A DNA stretch of 11,340 bases from Tetmemena sp. SeJ-2015 (GCA_027382625.1 JAJKFJ010023022.1:1-11340), one strand, 5' to 3'. Positions 1 to 8,054 are shown, counted from the first letter of the stretch. The notes: a model not told the origin generated them from the letters alone. A program made the numbers and translations.

Positions 1-1
1 T

Positions 2-1615
2 TTTTTTAATATCTTCTCTAAATTTGATAGTAAACCTTTGGGGCTTTTGTTTTACATTTTAATCATAAATTCCTTAATACTCTGCCTTGTTCTATTTTTA
101 AGGCTGCTAGGAATTACAAAAAAGATGTAAGTGCTTCTTTCCATGAATGAATATAGGAAGACGGCAAGAATATATTATACTTTACTTAATTTATCTTCTT
201 TAAGAATGATCTAGGAGAAGGTTCTGTATAACTAAATTTTAAGATTCATCTCTGAGAGTCAGCTTGAACTTTCCATATGCGGATTAATAAACCTACTTTC
301 TGTAAGCATCAACTTAATTTCACTAAGTTTAGTTGAAATTTTATCTAAGTGGAGAAATAATGGCATCGTTCCTCACTCTCATATTACTGTTGATCATCTT
401 TATCCTGCCAAGTGCAAATCTTTTTTTCATCACCAAAATGAAAGTAGAGCTTATAAATTTTATAATTTTTTTAGAAAGAAAACAAGAACCTTACTTTCAA
501 TAAATTTTCTTCTCTGTTTGAAGAACTAGACTTTAAAAGATCTTTGATAAGAATATTTTCTCTAATCTACGGCTATAGACGATTAATTTTTAGCCTGATA
601 TTAGTAAGCTTTGACTATATGAAATAAATTTGAATAATAATTTTATATTCCAGTGCTGTAATTGAGTTATCTGATTTCACTTTCACTTTTGATGTTCACA
701 TTCACAAGTCTAATTAAACCTTACAAAGAGAAGAAGAAACATTTCTCTGCTCTCATAAATGAGTGCATCATACTCGTGATTAAATTTATAAACTATATCC
801 AAATATTTTAATTACTTACACCTTCATGCCTTTCCTTTAAATGAGCGAGGACAATCTATTAGAAGAAGAATTGCGTGAGACACTTGGCTACATTCCGATA
901 ATTTTAGTGCTATTATACATATTAGGAAATACAATAGTCATTCTAATTGACCAAATTCTGATTGTTTACTAAGCTTTAAATGAAAATATATTTTAGCTGC
1001 CAAGGCTTTTGTTCGCAAAAGAAGGCAAAGACAGGAGAAATAGAAAAAATACACAGCAGATAGCAGAATGGAAAACGATATAAACACTCTGTCACATTTG
1101 CATTAAGAGGATGAAACTTTATTTAATTTTAGATATTAAAATTTATTGATGATAACTCAACGACCAAATTAGAATAGCTAAATGTAACCGTTGAGAATTT
1201 ATTAAACTCAAAGGAACTTCTAGAAGTGAACAATTCCATCAATCTGAAGGGCCAATTTTATAAGGGTGTTCAGAGAGATCGAACTATTGATTTTATAATT
1301 TATTTAAATACTAGTTTTAATTTTGAGGATGATAATGATGAATTAGATTCATTTGGCTCTTAAGATTTCTCAGATTCATTTTTATTTCTCTATCTTTTAT
1401 TCAAGAGTTATCAGAAATTTTAGCAAAGACGAAAATCAAAAGTCAAATTTTAAGAAGATGTTAAGCAAGAGATTTAATAACCATCTAGACATGGTTTTAA
1501 AACCTATGAGTAATATTAACCAATTCTAGTAATGACTATGGAAAATGTAAATGATAAATTTAGTCTTATAAATTTCAAGGTTTGTTTACTTAATCTGAAA
1601 TTTGAATAAGAATGA
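2..1615 (+). CDS. C-terminal part of polytopic membrane protein (ciliate surface-protein type), 5' partial
   Basis: Read with TAA/TAG = Gln. The frame is open from base 2 and runs off the left edge, so the N-terminus is missing. Removing introns 302-332 and 444-474 and segments 616-643, 787-812, 944-993 and 1104-1129 gives exactly 474 codons ending at TGA 1613-1615. Hydrophobic segments lie near residues 13-33, 112-132, 172-208 (probably two), 221-241 and 257-278. The motif FSSLFEEL (148-155) precedes YGYRRLIF, then LIKPYKEKKK (207-216), then a last helix GYIPIILVLLYILGNTIVIL followed by a basic RKRRQR anchor. The tail of about 180 residues is hydrophilic, with an acidic patch EDDNDELDSF and many Gln from TAA/TAG. 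From memory this order matches the C-terminal membrane region of large ciliate proteins with cadherin-like ectodomains; that is recall, not a search result. Ligand and function are unknown. The alternative is a decayed copy with single-base indels at the same places. Confidence 0.62.
302..332 (+). other. 31-nt intron (GTAAGC...TTTAG)
   Basis: The upstream frame ends in ...GLINLLS and the downstream frame starts LKFYLSGEIMASFL. Removing 302-332 joins them in phase 0. The ends GTAAG and TAG are canonical for tiny ciliate introns. A 31-nt TA-bounded removal (315-345) would give a product of equal length, so the exact boundary is not unique. Confidence 0.6.
444..474 (+). other. 31-nt intron (GTAGAG...TTTTTTTAG)
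   Basis: Joins ...LFFITKMK to KENKNLTFNKFSSLFEEL in phase 0. No TA-to-TA removal of 28 or 31 nt gives the right phase here, so a GTA...TAG intron is the best reading. A pyrimidine-rich T7 run precedes the acceptor. Confidence 0.6.
616..643 (+). other. 28-nt IES-like insertion with TATAT direct repeats
   Basis: TATAT occurs at 616-620 and 644-648. Removing one copy and the AT-rich sequence between restores the reading frame and removes TGA 631-633, giving ...ILVSFDYIPVLQLSYL. The restored spacing between YGYRRLIF and LIKPYKE fits what I recall of the family. Interpretation as a germline IES is inference. Confidence 0.5.
787..812 (+). other. 26-nt TA-bounded IES-like segment
   Basis: Bounded by TTA/TTA, pure A/T apart from three C. 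Its removal joins INECIILVIKF to TYTFMPFLQMSEDNLL and avoids TGA 842-844. TA pairs are common in this DNA, so the boundary choice alone is weak; a one-base deletion near 836-841 is the alternative. Confidence 0.4.
944..993 (+). other. 50-nt TA-bounded IES-like segment
   Basis: Removal joins YILGNTIVIL to AAKAFVRKRRQRQ, placing a basic stop-transfer cluster directly after the last hydrophobic helix, and skips the TGA in the second frame at 981-983. The repeat shared by the two ends is only TA, so confidence is limited. Confidence 0.35.
1104..1129 (+). other. 26-nt TA-bounded IES-like segment
   Basis: Bounded by TTA/TTA. Removal joins NDINTLSHLH to QILKFIDDNSTTKLEQ and continues the frame to TGA 1613-1615. 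Same length as the 787-812 segment. A one-base indel in the TTTT or AAAA runs near 1127-1140 would also restore the phase. Confidence 0.4.
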
Positions 1616-2300
1616 AAGATAGATAGAGAGTTAGATAGATAAATAAATATAATATAATAATATTATAAAACTCTTTTGAATCTTTACAACCTTTAAGATA
1701 AATACCTTCGCTATCAAACTATCAATCGTCTATAACCTAATTAATTAGGCATTTTAATACACAATACATAGTTAATAGATGCAAATATTAAATGAATTAT
1801 TCATTTAAGAAGGAAATGTTTATAAATTGAGCATTATGAATTAAATAATTATGAGTGATATTGCTCTTGCTATTAATTATTTCATTCTTATCTTATATTT
1901 GAATTTAAATTATAATAGAACCGTCAGTTTTGTAAAAAAAAACCTTCTTTAGACGTTTTTTATATACTATTGATGCAAATGTTTAACTTTTCTTTTTAAT
2001 TATATTCAGATTATTGAAACATACTAACACTTTTAACCTCATCTTTATTTTTAACACTGCTAAATTTTTTGCATCATTAAATTCTGATTTTTTTAATTTG
2101 CTAATTGGATAGATAAAAAAGAAATTTCCAACTTATACGGTAAAAAAAACCATTATTATTTTATTAACAATAGTCTATATTAAAAAGTTTATTAAAAAAT
2201 AAAATACAAAATAATTATCTACAAATTAAATCCTTCTATTTGAAGATAAAGCATAAGCAAAGCAGAAAAAGCAAATAAGGAATAAAAACAAAATTGTTGA
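1616..2300. other. AT-rich spacer with GATA-like microsatellite and hairpin
   Basis: No convincing gene. 1618-1650 holds imperfect GATA/AATA repeats just after the stop of the preceding gene. 1788-1808 is a perfect hairpin (TTAAATGAA, loop TTA, TTCATTTAA). An A9 run lies near 1935-1943. Nothing else stands out. Confidence 0.45.
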
Positions 2301-3104
2301 ATGCTAAACTACCGCAGGCAAAGAACAAGCAGTTAGTCAACTACTTGTTCCATTTCATATTAATAATCTATTTGTAAAATCTTGTAAGTGAAACTTATGC
2401 ATTTTATTAAGAGAATTTTATTATAGAATTTTACTGTACGCGCTGTTCAATGTAATTAAGCAAGAGCTAAATTCATTATGAATCTTTAAATTCAATATTA
2501 TTAAAAATTAGGAGAGTTTAATTATCTCTTTCGAATTATTTTTAAATAACTCGTCTACTTAAAAAATATAAAAAAAATTTTACTTAAATAAAAAAAGCAT
2601 TTTGGGACATTTGAAATTTACTAAATTCTTCAAATTTAAATTAATTAATTACATTTTAAATTTCAAAAAGAGGATCTCCCTGACTTTCAATACTTTGAGA
2701 AACCCTTTTACGATAGCATAAATTAGCTTATTTCTGAGTTAAAAATTCACAAAGAAAATAAATCCTACTTTCTTAACACTATTTCTTTTTCTTTACCAAA
2801 TAATAGGAATATTTTTTTGTTTAATGATTTAATTTACTATATTAAGGAATATGCATATATTTTTTCGATTCTTTAATTTAAATTTGTATTAAAAATTGCA
2901 CTGACACTGACATTGCCTCAGCCACTCTTTCTATTAAATTAATTAAAAGTAGAGAGCAAATTACGATTTTGCTTCGTTTTCACAGGCACCGCCTTTCATT
3001 TATAATATAACCGCAAACTACATAAAAAAGCTTACTATCTCAAGGCAATAAACCTATAATATCTATTTGAAGCAAAAAGTTATTATTATAAAAAGCTTAT
3101 GTGA
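2301..3104 (+). CDS. Hypothetical protein, 267 codons (TAA/TAG = Gln)
   Basis: ATG 2301-2303 follows directly after TGA 2298-2300, and the frame stays open to TGA 3102-3104. In-frame ATGs also occur at 2397 and 2478. The N-terminus is basic and Ser/Gln-rich (MLNYRRQRTSSQSTTC). The middle part (from about 2655) has normal-looking acidic and aromatic content, such as EDLPDFQYFEKPFYDSINQL and SELKIHKENKSYF. I do not recognise the protein, and no domain or signal peptide is evident. A TGA-free run this long can arise by chance in such DNA, so the call rests on composition and stays tentative. The end overlaps upstream-frame sequence of the next gene fragment. Confidence 0.33.
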
Positions 3105-3142
3105 TCTATATATCTGCCTAGTTTTAATTGGGTGAAACAATT

Positions 3143-3628
3143 ATGGACGAAAGAAAATTATAATTCAAATTTATAAGGAAAACTCCAAGCAGTTAAAATA
3201 ATTAAACAGGGGGAGGTAGTAATAATGGAGGTGGAGGTGGAGATGGCAGTAGTGGCGGGACAGATCCACCACCCCCTATTATTTCTCTAAAGCCTATATT
3301 CACTTCTAATCCTTATATGTCAAATAGAATATATTTCATTAGAAATTAGCCATTGGTATTCTAAGCTCCCTTACCCACCTATTTAAAATATTATTTCCTA
3401 TAGCAATCCATAATTAGTGGAAAGACTTGACTACAAATTTGAGTCTATATCTGGCTCTGTAAGAGACTTGCACACTCAATTCCTAACTTTTGATGAAGAC
3501 TCAAATCAAATTAGTATATATAGTCAAGATCTTAGACTATAGATGAGAATTTAATAAAAAAGAGAATTAAATTAGATATTAAATTAAAATGGAATAAATC
3601 AGTGACAGTTAAAGTGTGTCCTATTTGA
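3143..3628 (+). pseudogene. Gly-rich linker plus cadherin-like segment, frame-interrupted
   Basis: ATG 3143 opens a frame (MDERKLQFKFIRKTPSS) leading into a Gly/Ser/Asn linker encoded by 3208-3268, then DPPPP and IFTSNPYMSNRIYFIRNQP, ending at TGA 3428-3430. The sense continues in the next frame as NPQLVERLDYKFESISG...FLTFDEDSNQISIY (TGA 3603-3605), then in a third phase as ENLIKKRIKLDIKLKWNKSV...VKVCPI (TGA 3626-3628). The pattern, a short linker then a segment with alternating hydrophobic residues and an FDEDSN turn, resembles cadherin-like repeats of ciliate surface proteins; this is recall only. Candidate bridging segments are 3380-3410 (31 nt, TA-bounded), 3319-3349 (31 nt, GTC...TAG), and 3512-3537 (26 nt, TA) or 3514-3542 (29 nt, GTA...TAG). 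They cannot be ranked from sequence alone. Either a germline gene with IESs or a decayed copy. Confidence 0.45.
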
Positions 3629-3640
3629 ATAATTATTACA

Positions 3641-4257
3641 CCATTCGATACACCATGAAATTCTAAGAACTTTTTATCCTTGTAACTTTTATGTGGGAGC
3701 GCTCAGTCAAGAGTTATAAACGACACAAGTTTGAATGAAAATGAAATGGAAGAAGAGGAAGAATGCGTGAGTCATATCTCACTGTTGAGAGGTGCTACGA
3801 AGATGATTAAAGAAGAAACTCATATTAATTTTTGATTCTCTATCGAACAAGCTGCAGATCAAGGGGTGAATCTACGATTTCAACTGACGCGAAGTTGCAA
3901 CTCTCCTTTTATTATTTTAACCAATCACCGATTTTAATTAAAATTCCTGCTATAAAGGGAAAGACAGTCCTTATCACACTTACAATCAAGATGATTACTT
4001 CAATAGATTAAAAGGACGATCCTTTACTTCAAATGAAGAAATCTTTTTAAGTTGCTTTTAAAAATTAATTTGGAAAATATTTCGTTAAATTTAATTGAGA
4101 GTAATTAAGGCAGATTTTACCTAATGCTTTGCTTAAAAATCACTTCCAATAATCCTAGATGACTATCCAGACTTAAATGGCTCTTTTGTGACTTCTATGG
4201 CAATCGATTATGATTAGACTACTTGCACAACCTGCTATTTTAATAATTTAATCTGAA
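3641..4257 (+). pseudogene. Continuation of surface-protein-like gene, with an inverted paralog at 8581-8822
   Basis: The part 3641-3890 matches the reverse complement of 8581-8822. The two copies share NF(Y/C)VGA(L/I)SxELxxTQV and IKEETHxNF..xEQAxDQGV in translation, which supports coding. In this copy the frame breaks between those blocks, and a TGA at 3831-3833 replaces TTA of the paralog (AAT TTT TGA versus AAT TTT TTA). An acidic run NENEMEEEEECVSHISL lies between the blocks. Downstream, SCNSPFIILTNHRF (frame 2) and then YNQDDYFNRLKGRSFTSNEE...DDYPDLNGSFVTSMAIDYD (frame 3, stop TGA 4254-4256) continue the sense. Function is not recognised. The nonsense codon and shifts suggest a broken copy unless IESs explain them. 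Confidence 0.42.
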
Positions 4258-4803
4258 AACAATTTCGCTTATATGAAATTGATTCCACGATACGATGATT
4301 TATTTAAAAATGTATCTAAATTATTTCATATGTAGTTTTCGGGGGCTCTCTATAATTTTAGAATGGATCTTCAGTGCCATTTTTTCGAAATTAAATTTAA
4401 TTTGCCATTTCTAGCTTATTATAATAACAAGCCTCTACAAACAAGTATAATTGAATTTTATAAGAATGAAATGGCTTAGAGAGTATGAACTATCAGCTGC
4501 TATTCCGGAGCTATTAGGTAAAAGCCTGAATGAATTGAGTGATCTCTCTATCAGATCTTCTTATTTAATTGCTGTTTTCAGGACTACTGCAAACCCTCCC
4601 ATTAGTTTTCCATCTTTGATTTACACAATTATCAATGCTAACGATGATATTTTAACTAGTTATATATATTTTTATGGAAAGGTAGTTTCGGCTTACACAT
4701 AGGTAGATTCTGATTTTATAGTTTTGGGTTCTCGATTGCAAATAGACTCAATTGGCATAATTATTTACCTTTTTAAACTAAATAAGGCAATAGTTACATC
4801 TTG
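4192..4803 (+). pseudogene. Gene fragments in two phases, possible repeat/propeller-like region
   Basis: Frame 1 is open to TGA 4486-4488 with YDDLFKNVSKLFHMQFSGAL and YNNKPLQTSIIEFYKNEM. Frame 2 is open from 4283 to TGA 4801-4803 with LLGKSLNELSDLSIRSSYLI, TIINANDDILTSYIYFYGKV and DSDFIVLGSRLQIDSIGIII. The DFIVLGS...YLFKLN stretch has the look of a blade in repeat proteins of the delta-60/propeller kind common in ciliates, and a related DFVLGAG motif recurs at 5265. A GT...TAG segment at 4793-4837 (45 nt) would join ...YLFKLNKAI to EPGGGNMHYQISSQKRSNFA in phase, avoiding the TGA at 4801. Its GTTACA donor is not ideal. These are probably continuations of the same large gene. No function assigned. 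Confidence 0.35.
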
Positions 4804-4837
4804 AAGCAGCTATAATTTTAAATTATGTTATTTATAG

Positions 4838-5383
4838 GAGCCAGGTGGTGGCAACATGCACTACCAAATTTCATCGCAAAAAAGATCCAATTTTGCAGAT
4901 TTAATTTGGGTTAAAGAGATAACTACTACAACGCATTTCGTAATCTTATCTAGCATAATTTTCATTGAAAGTTATATAAAAAATAAAAGCGTTAAAAAAA
5001 ATGTGCAAAATTATATAAATTTTTGAAAATAATTTGGTCTTTCAACTATGGAAAATATTTTTATCATAATATCAAATGCTCAAATTAAAAGAGATTTATC
5101 TATCTTAAGTCAAATTTACACTATCAATGATTTTATTAGTAATCTATATAATTTTTTGTTACTGTATCTATTCCTAATACCAATGTTAATTTTTTTATTT
5201 TTATAATAACTCCATATTTGTGATATTTTGCATATTTATTTTATTGAAAGTGGCACTATTGGAGATTTTGTTTTAGGAGCTGGAATTTTAAGAGATAAAA
5301 ATACCCAAGAAGAGTTTTGGATGCTAACTACTTCATTAGGAAACACTACTACTAAATTTGTAGCTTACCCGGCAAATTATTGA
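4838..5383 (+). CDS. Hypothetical gene fragments, last part 111 codons
   Basis: 4838-5025 reads EPGGGNMHYQISSQKRSNFA then DLIWVKEITTTTHFVILSS up to a TGA at 5023-5025. The same frame resumes, with ATG at 5048, and runs to TGA 5381-5383 (111 residues). That part has a hydrophobic stretch LLLYLFLIPMLIFLF in its middle and ends GTIGDFVLGAGILRDKNTQE, then EFWMLTTSLGNTTTKF. The motif DFVLGAG echoes DFIVLGS of the upstream fragment, so this may be the end of one repeat-containing gene beginning near 3143. The product is not recognised. The hydrophobic middle could instead be an unremoved AT-rich insertion. Confidence 0.33.
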
Positions 5384-6314
5384 TCCAAATAATTATAGAG
5401 GAACCCTTACCCCCAGAATATAATTAAAATATTCGCTCAAAATATTATTCTCCTCCTTATTATTAAATTTATTTTATAAGCACAGATATTGACCTATTTT
5501 AGAATATTATATTTCTGAAAAGCAACTTTGAAGAAAGGCAAATTATTAAGATACAAGCAAGATTCTTTAATAAAAAGAATATTTCTAAAGATTGCTAGAA
5601 GCTAAAAATTTACAAGCAATTGAATAAATTTTCCTGAATTTGAAATATATTTTGCTTTTTTTTTAAAATAATTTTCTCTTTTTGAAAATATAATTATTAA
5701 GAAATTTTTTAAGTCTCTTAACTTAATAATTATGAAAATTTTAATATGGTCTATCACGAGTCCGATCAAATAGTTGTCGGGTGTAAATAAAATTAATGTT
5801 TATCGAAACATTCTACTTCTTCTTAATTCTATAATAAATTTTTCCTTATTATAAATATTTAATCAAAAACTATATTTTTAATAAATCGTTAAGTTTAAAA
5901 ATATATTATATTAACTTAAATTTACTTATTTTATAAGTGAAATAAGAATAGATGGCTGATAAATACAAATTGCCTAAATTTAACGGATGATGATGAGGAT
6001 TCGTTAATTCAACTCTAATTTTAATTGAAAGTGCAACTTTGATTTAGAATAGAGAAATGGGAATACATAAGGAAGTTACTTAATAACTTCATAATATATC
6101 TCGTCTTAATTATTTAATGTTGCATAATTATAATTGCTAGCGTGATGTAGTAATGTTATTTGATGGACTAAAAAATAAGAATAATTTTTACCAAGATGTA
6201 TCACCAATTTTTTCGTTCGTTTTTCAGAGATGAGTGGTTGCTGAGATGAAAATCTTGATTAAGTTTTTCGATCAATTGCCATTCATTTATTATTCTCTTT
6301 AATTTTTATTGTGC
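5384..6314. other. AT-rich spacer, no convincing gene
   Basis: A short peptide-like stretch occurs on the + strand near 5947-6042 (TNCLNLTDDDEDSLIQLQFQ), but it is closed by TGA on both sides and has no start. 6072-6090 is a perfect 7-bp hairpin (GAAGTTA, loop CTTAA, TAACTTC). No RNA gene seen. Confidence 0.4.
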
Positions 6315-6906
6315 TCATTTAAATTCCAGTCTGTAATTTATTTCTGTTTAAATTTAATCAATTTTCATTCCTGGATCCTATTCTATTTGACATATAATTT
6401 AATTATATTTCCTCTAAGTAAATAAATATATTTCTACTTCTGTCCTTTCATACTTGGGCACTTTTTTATTTTTAAAGATAAAACCTCTAATCCATAATTT
6501 AAACTTTTTAATTGAAGTAAAAGCATAAAACAAATAATAGTCAAAATTATATTTAATCTTACTAATTATAATAAATGTGACACCCTTTAATAAAGAATTT
6601 AAAATATTAAATTTTATCTGAACAAATAAACTGTATTTAAAAGATAATAAAAATTCAGTGTGCTTGGACTTTTCGCTTTCAGTTTTGCTAGCGATTCTAT
6701 GATTAGCTTTTAACTTACTGACAACTAAAATTCGGCAACTATAAGTTACCAATGCAATAATATAATTGCTGGAACATCAAATTTTTATCTCTTCTACAAT
6801 TTAATATCTGGAGGCAATAGATTTATTAATTTTAATTTAGGATTTTATCTTATATATTCCAGAATTAATTTTCACTCGAGAAAAAGTTCTAAATAAACTA
6901 AAACAT
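6315..6906 (-). CDS. Hypothetical protein, 186 aa, two exons
   Basis: On the minus strand, ATG 6906-6904 opens a frame (MFQFIQNFFSSENQFWNIQD...LPNFSC). Intron 6718-6688 (31 nt, GTAAGT...CTAG) joins it to a second exon ending at TGA 6317-6315. The split codon gives His, then KTESEKSKHTEF. Exon 2 has a moderately hydrophobic middle, then KKFKLWIRGFIFKNKKVPKY, ERTEVEIYLFTQRKYNQIIC and DPGMKIDQIQTEINYRLEFK. In-frame TAA/TAG codons are read as Gln. Neither frame alone spans the gene, and the intron has consensus ends and the right phase, so the model is self-consistent. The same frame upstream of the ATG runs to a TGA at 6963-6961 and then into the family D copy, so this may be the 3' part of that gene rather than a separate one. 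No domain recognised. Confidence 0.45.
6688..6718 (-). other. 31-nt intron (GTAAGT...CTAG)
   Basis: Minus-strand donor GTAAGT at 6718-6713 and acceptor TAG at 6690-6688. Removal restores phase between the two exons of the 186-aa model. Same length as the two introns in the membrane-protein gene at 2-1615. Confidence 0.5.
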
Positions 6907-6960
6907 TTAAAAATCAGTCGAAAATAAAAGGAATAAATAAATCGCATGATTAACTTGTAA

Positions 6961-7759
6961 TCAGAACTTCAGCCAAAGTGTCAGCGTTTAAAATATATTT
7001 GAGATTGCATCTTGGCCCTATTTACTGTCATTTAGGAGAATTTTTTTGTAATAAACTAAACTTAATAATACTGGCTACCTTGCCAGCTCTAACTCTGAAT
7101 CTCTGCTCTCTATTTATTAGTTGAACAACGCAATTCCAAAAATCTCACCATCATGCGAAAGGCTTTCAGTCAGAAAAATTGACCGTGGTCTTCTAACCCG
7201 ACTTATAAGCTCTACGATACTATCTGGCAAAGTTCAAACTGAATAGTGTGAAAATGGCGAGTGGTCACGCGCTAATTTGGTTTCTTCCTAAGCGACACCT
7301 CTTTAGTTAGGCAGTACGAAAATCTATATCTAAATAATTCTAACGATTGGGCTTTGGCGGTGACGTGGCACAACTGATCAAGGAGTTACGCCTGTGAATT
7401 ACTTTAAATCGATTAAGTATTATATGCCCGTTAGGGATGCTTAATTCCTAACTATTAATAATAAATAATTCCATCCTAACGATTTTGACCATCACTACTT
7501 TTGTATTATATCAAAATGAAGGAATCATAATCATGGGCTTCTGAGCTATGATATGGGAACTGACGCAGTTGTCGCACTACTCTGGGTTTTAATAAAATCC
7601 TCGCACCCTTTTGTTGGAATTGACAGAGCTTGCCAAAGGATTATGAAACGAGAAAGTTTTCAGAGAGGTCATGTTCACTAGACGCAAATAAAACGAGTTA
7701 AATTATACGATATCTTCATTCCCTATTTTAGCAAGAATAAAGATGAGTTCTAAAAATTT
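6961..7759 (-). pseudogene. Family D, copy 1 (unrecognised protein), interrupted
   Basis: The nucleotide sequence is a diverged direct repeat of 10640-11258. Both copies read as protein on the minus strand. From the 5' end, copy 1 gives FILAKIGNEDIVQFNSF, LRLVNMTSLKTFSFHNPLAS, SNKRVRGFYQNPEQCDNC (stop TGA 7513-7511), then KEVSLRKKPNQRVTTRH, then RVRRPRSIFLTESLSHDGEI, SRDSELELARQPVLLSLVYY and NDSKQGQDAISNIFQTLTLW to TGA 6963-6961. Copy 2 keeps DIVDFNWF, LVNRTSLKSF, SNKRVRGFDQNPKQ, KEV...NQRMTTR, RRPLSNF, NSKQGQVAISNNI and LTLALK. Conservation of peptides in both copies argues that the ancestor was coding. The breaks fall at different places in the two copies. No domain or function recognised. 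Copy 1 may continue into the 186-aa model downstream. Confidence 0.5.
7331..7471. mobile_element. 131-bp IES-like insertion with 10-bp direct repeats
   Basis: TAAATAATTC occurs at 7331-7340 and 7462-7471. Each copy is followed by TAACGATT, directly or after CATCC. The other family D copy has a single site (TAAATCATTC at 10980-10989) with matching flanks on both sides. The segment is 131 bp, GC-richer than its flanks, and holds a 6-bp stem (GTTAGG 7430-7435 with CCTAAC 7447-7452). No terminal inverted repeats are seen. On the minus strand it also reads as protein-like (ELSIPNGHIILNRFKVIHRR), so loss from copy 2 by recombination between repeats is an alternative. Confidence 0.45.
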
Positions 7760-7833
7760 ACCTTTTTATATAATAATAAATTAATAATAAATAGTATTTG
7801 ATAAAGCGAGAGAAAATAATATCTTCGAATGCG

Positions 7834-8054
7834 GCCTTTCCTGGAGAGTAAAATTTCAAACTATTATACTGTGAGAAACCCATGTTCATAGGCATAATTT
7901 GCTACTAAATCCAATTTTCAATTAAAAAGACAATTCAAACATATATGGCCTAAAATTTTATTAGACAAAAATTCAGAGTTCAGATAGCATGAATTTAATT
8001 TATCATTTAAGCTATTTTCTTCTCTAATTTAAATTACCATTCTTGAAATATTTG
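7834..8054 (+). repeat. Left arm of large imperfect inverted repeat
   Basis: From GCCTTTCCTGGAGAGTAAAA to CATTCTTGAAATATTTG. It matches the reverse complement of 8226-8455 along its whole length with substitutions and small indels. Read on the + strand with TAA/TAG = Gln it gives MRPFLESK (ATG 7829) and later SEFRQHEFNLSFKLFSSLIQ and TILEIF, clearly related to the translation of the other arm on the minus strand. The arms thus look like convergent copies of one coding sequence. The motif LRY.E..LSF.LFSS is loosely like LRFISESQLELSICGLINLL of the membrane-protein gene at 2-1615, but too weakly to assign. Confidence 0.6.

Noticed and set aside
360..521. Separate small protein starting with a signal-peptide-like MASFLTLILLLIIF
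   Set aside because: The hydrophobic stretch is an internal transmembrane segment of the 2-1615 gene. The frame joins upstream and downstream parts through the two 31-nt introns.
612..633. Euplotes-type +1 programmed frameshifting at AAA-TAA
   Set aside because: TAA and TAG are clearly sense codons in this DNA, so the Euplotes code and its slippery stops do not apply, and the other breaks lack such a site.
5739..5800. GC-richer patch resembling a tRNA or small RNA gene
   Set aside because: No acceptor-stem pairing or T-loop motif could be found. No tRNA-like structure, rRNA, CRISPR array or telomeric repeat was seen anywhere in the window.
6414..6752. Single-exon minus-strand frame of 112 codons starting with TTG
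   Set aside because: TTG is not a credible start here. The frame is the second exon of the 186-aa model, with its ATG at 6906 and its true end at TGA 6315 once TAG is read as Gln.
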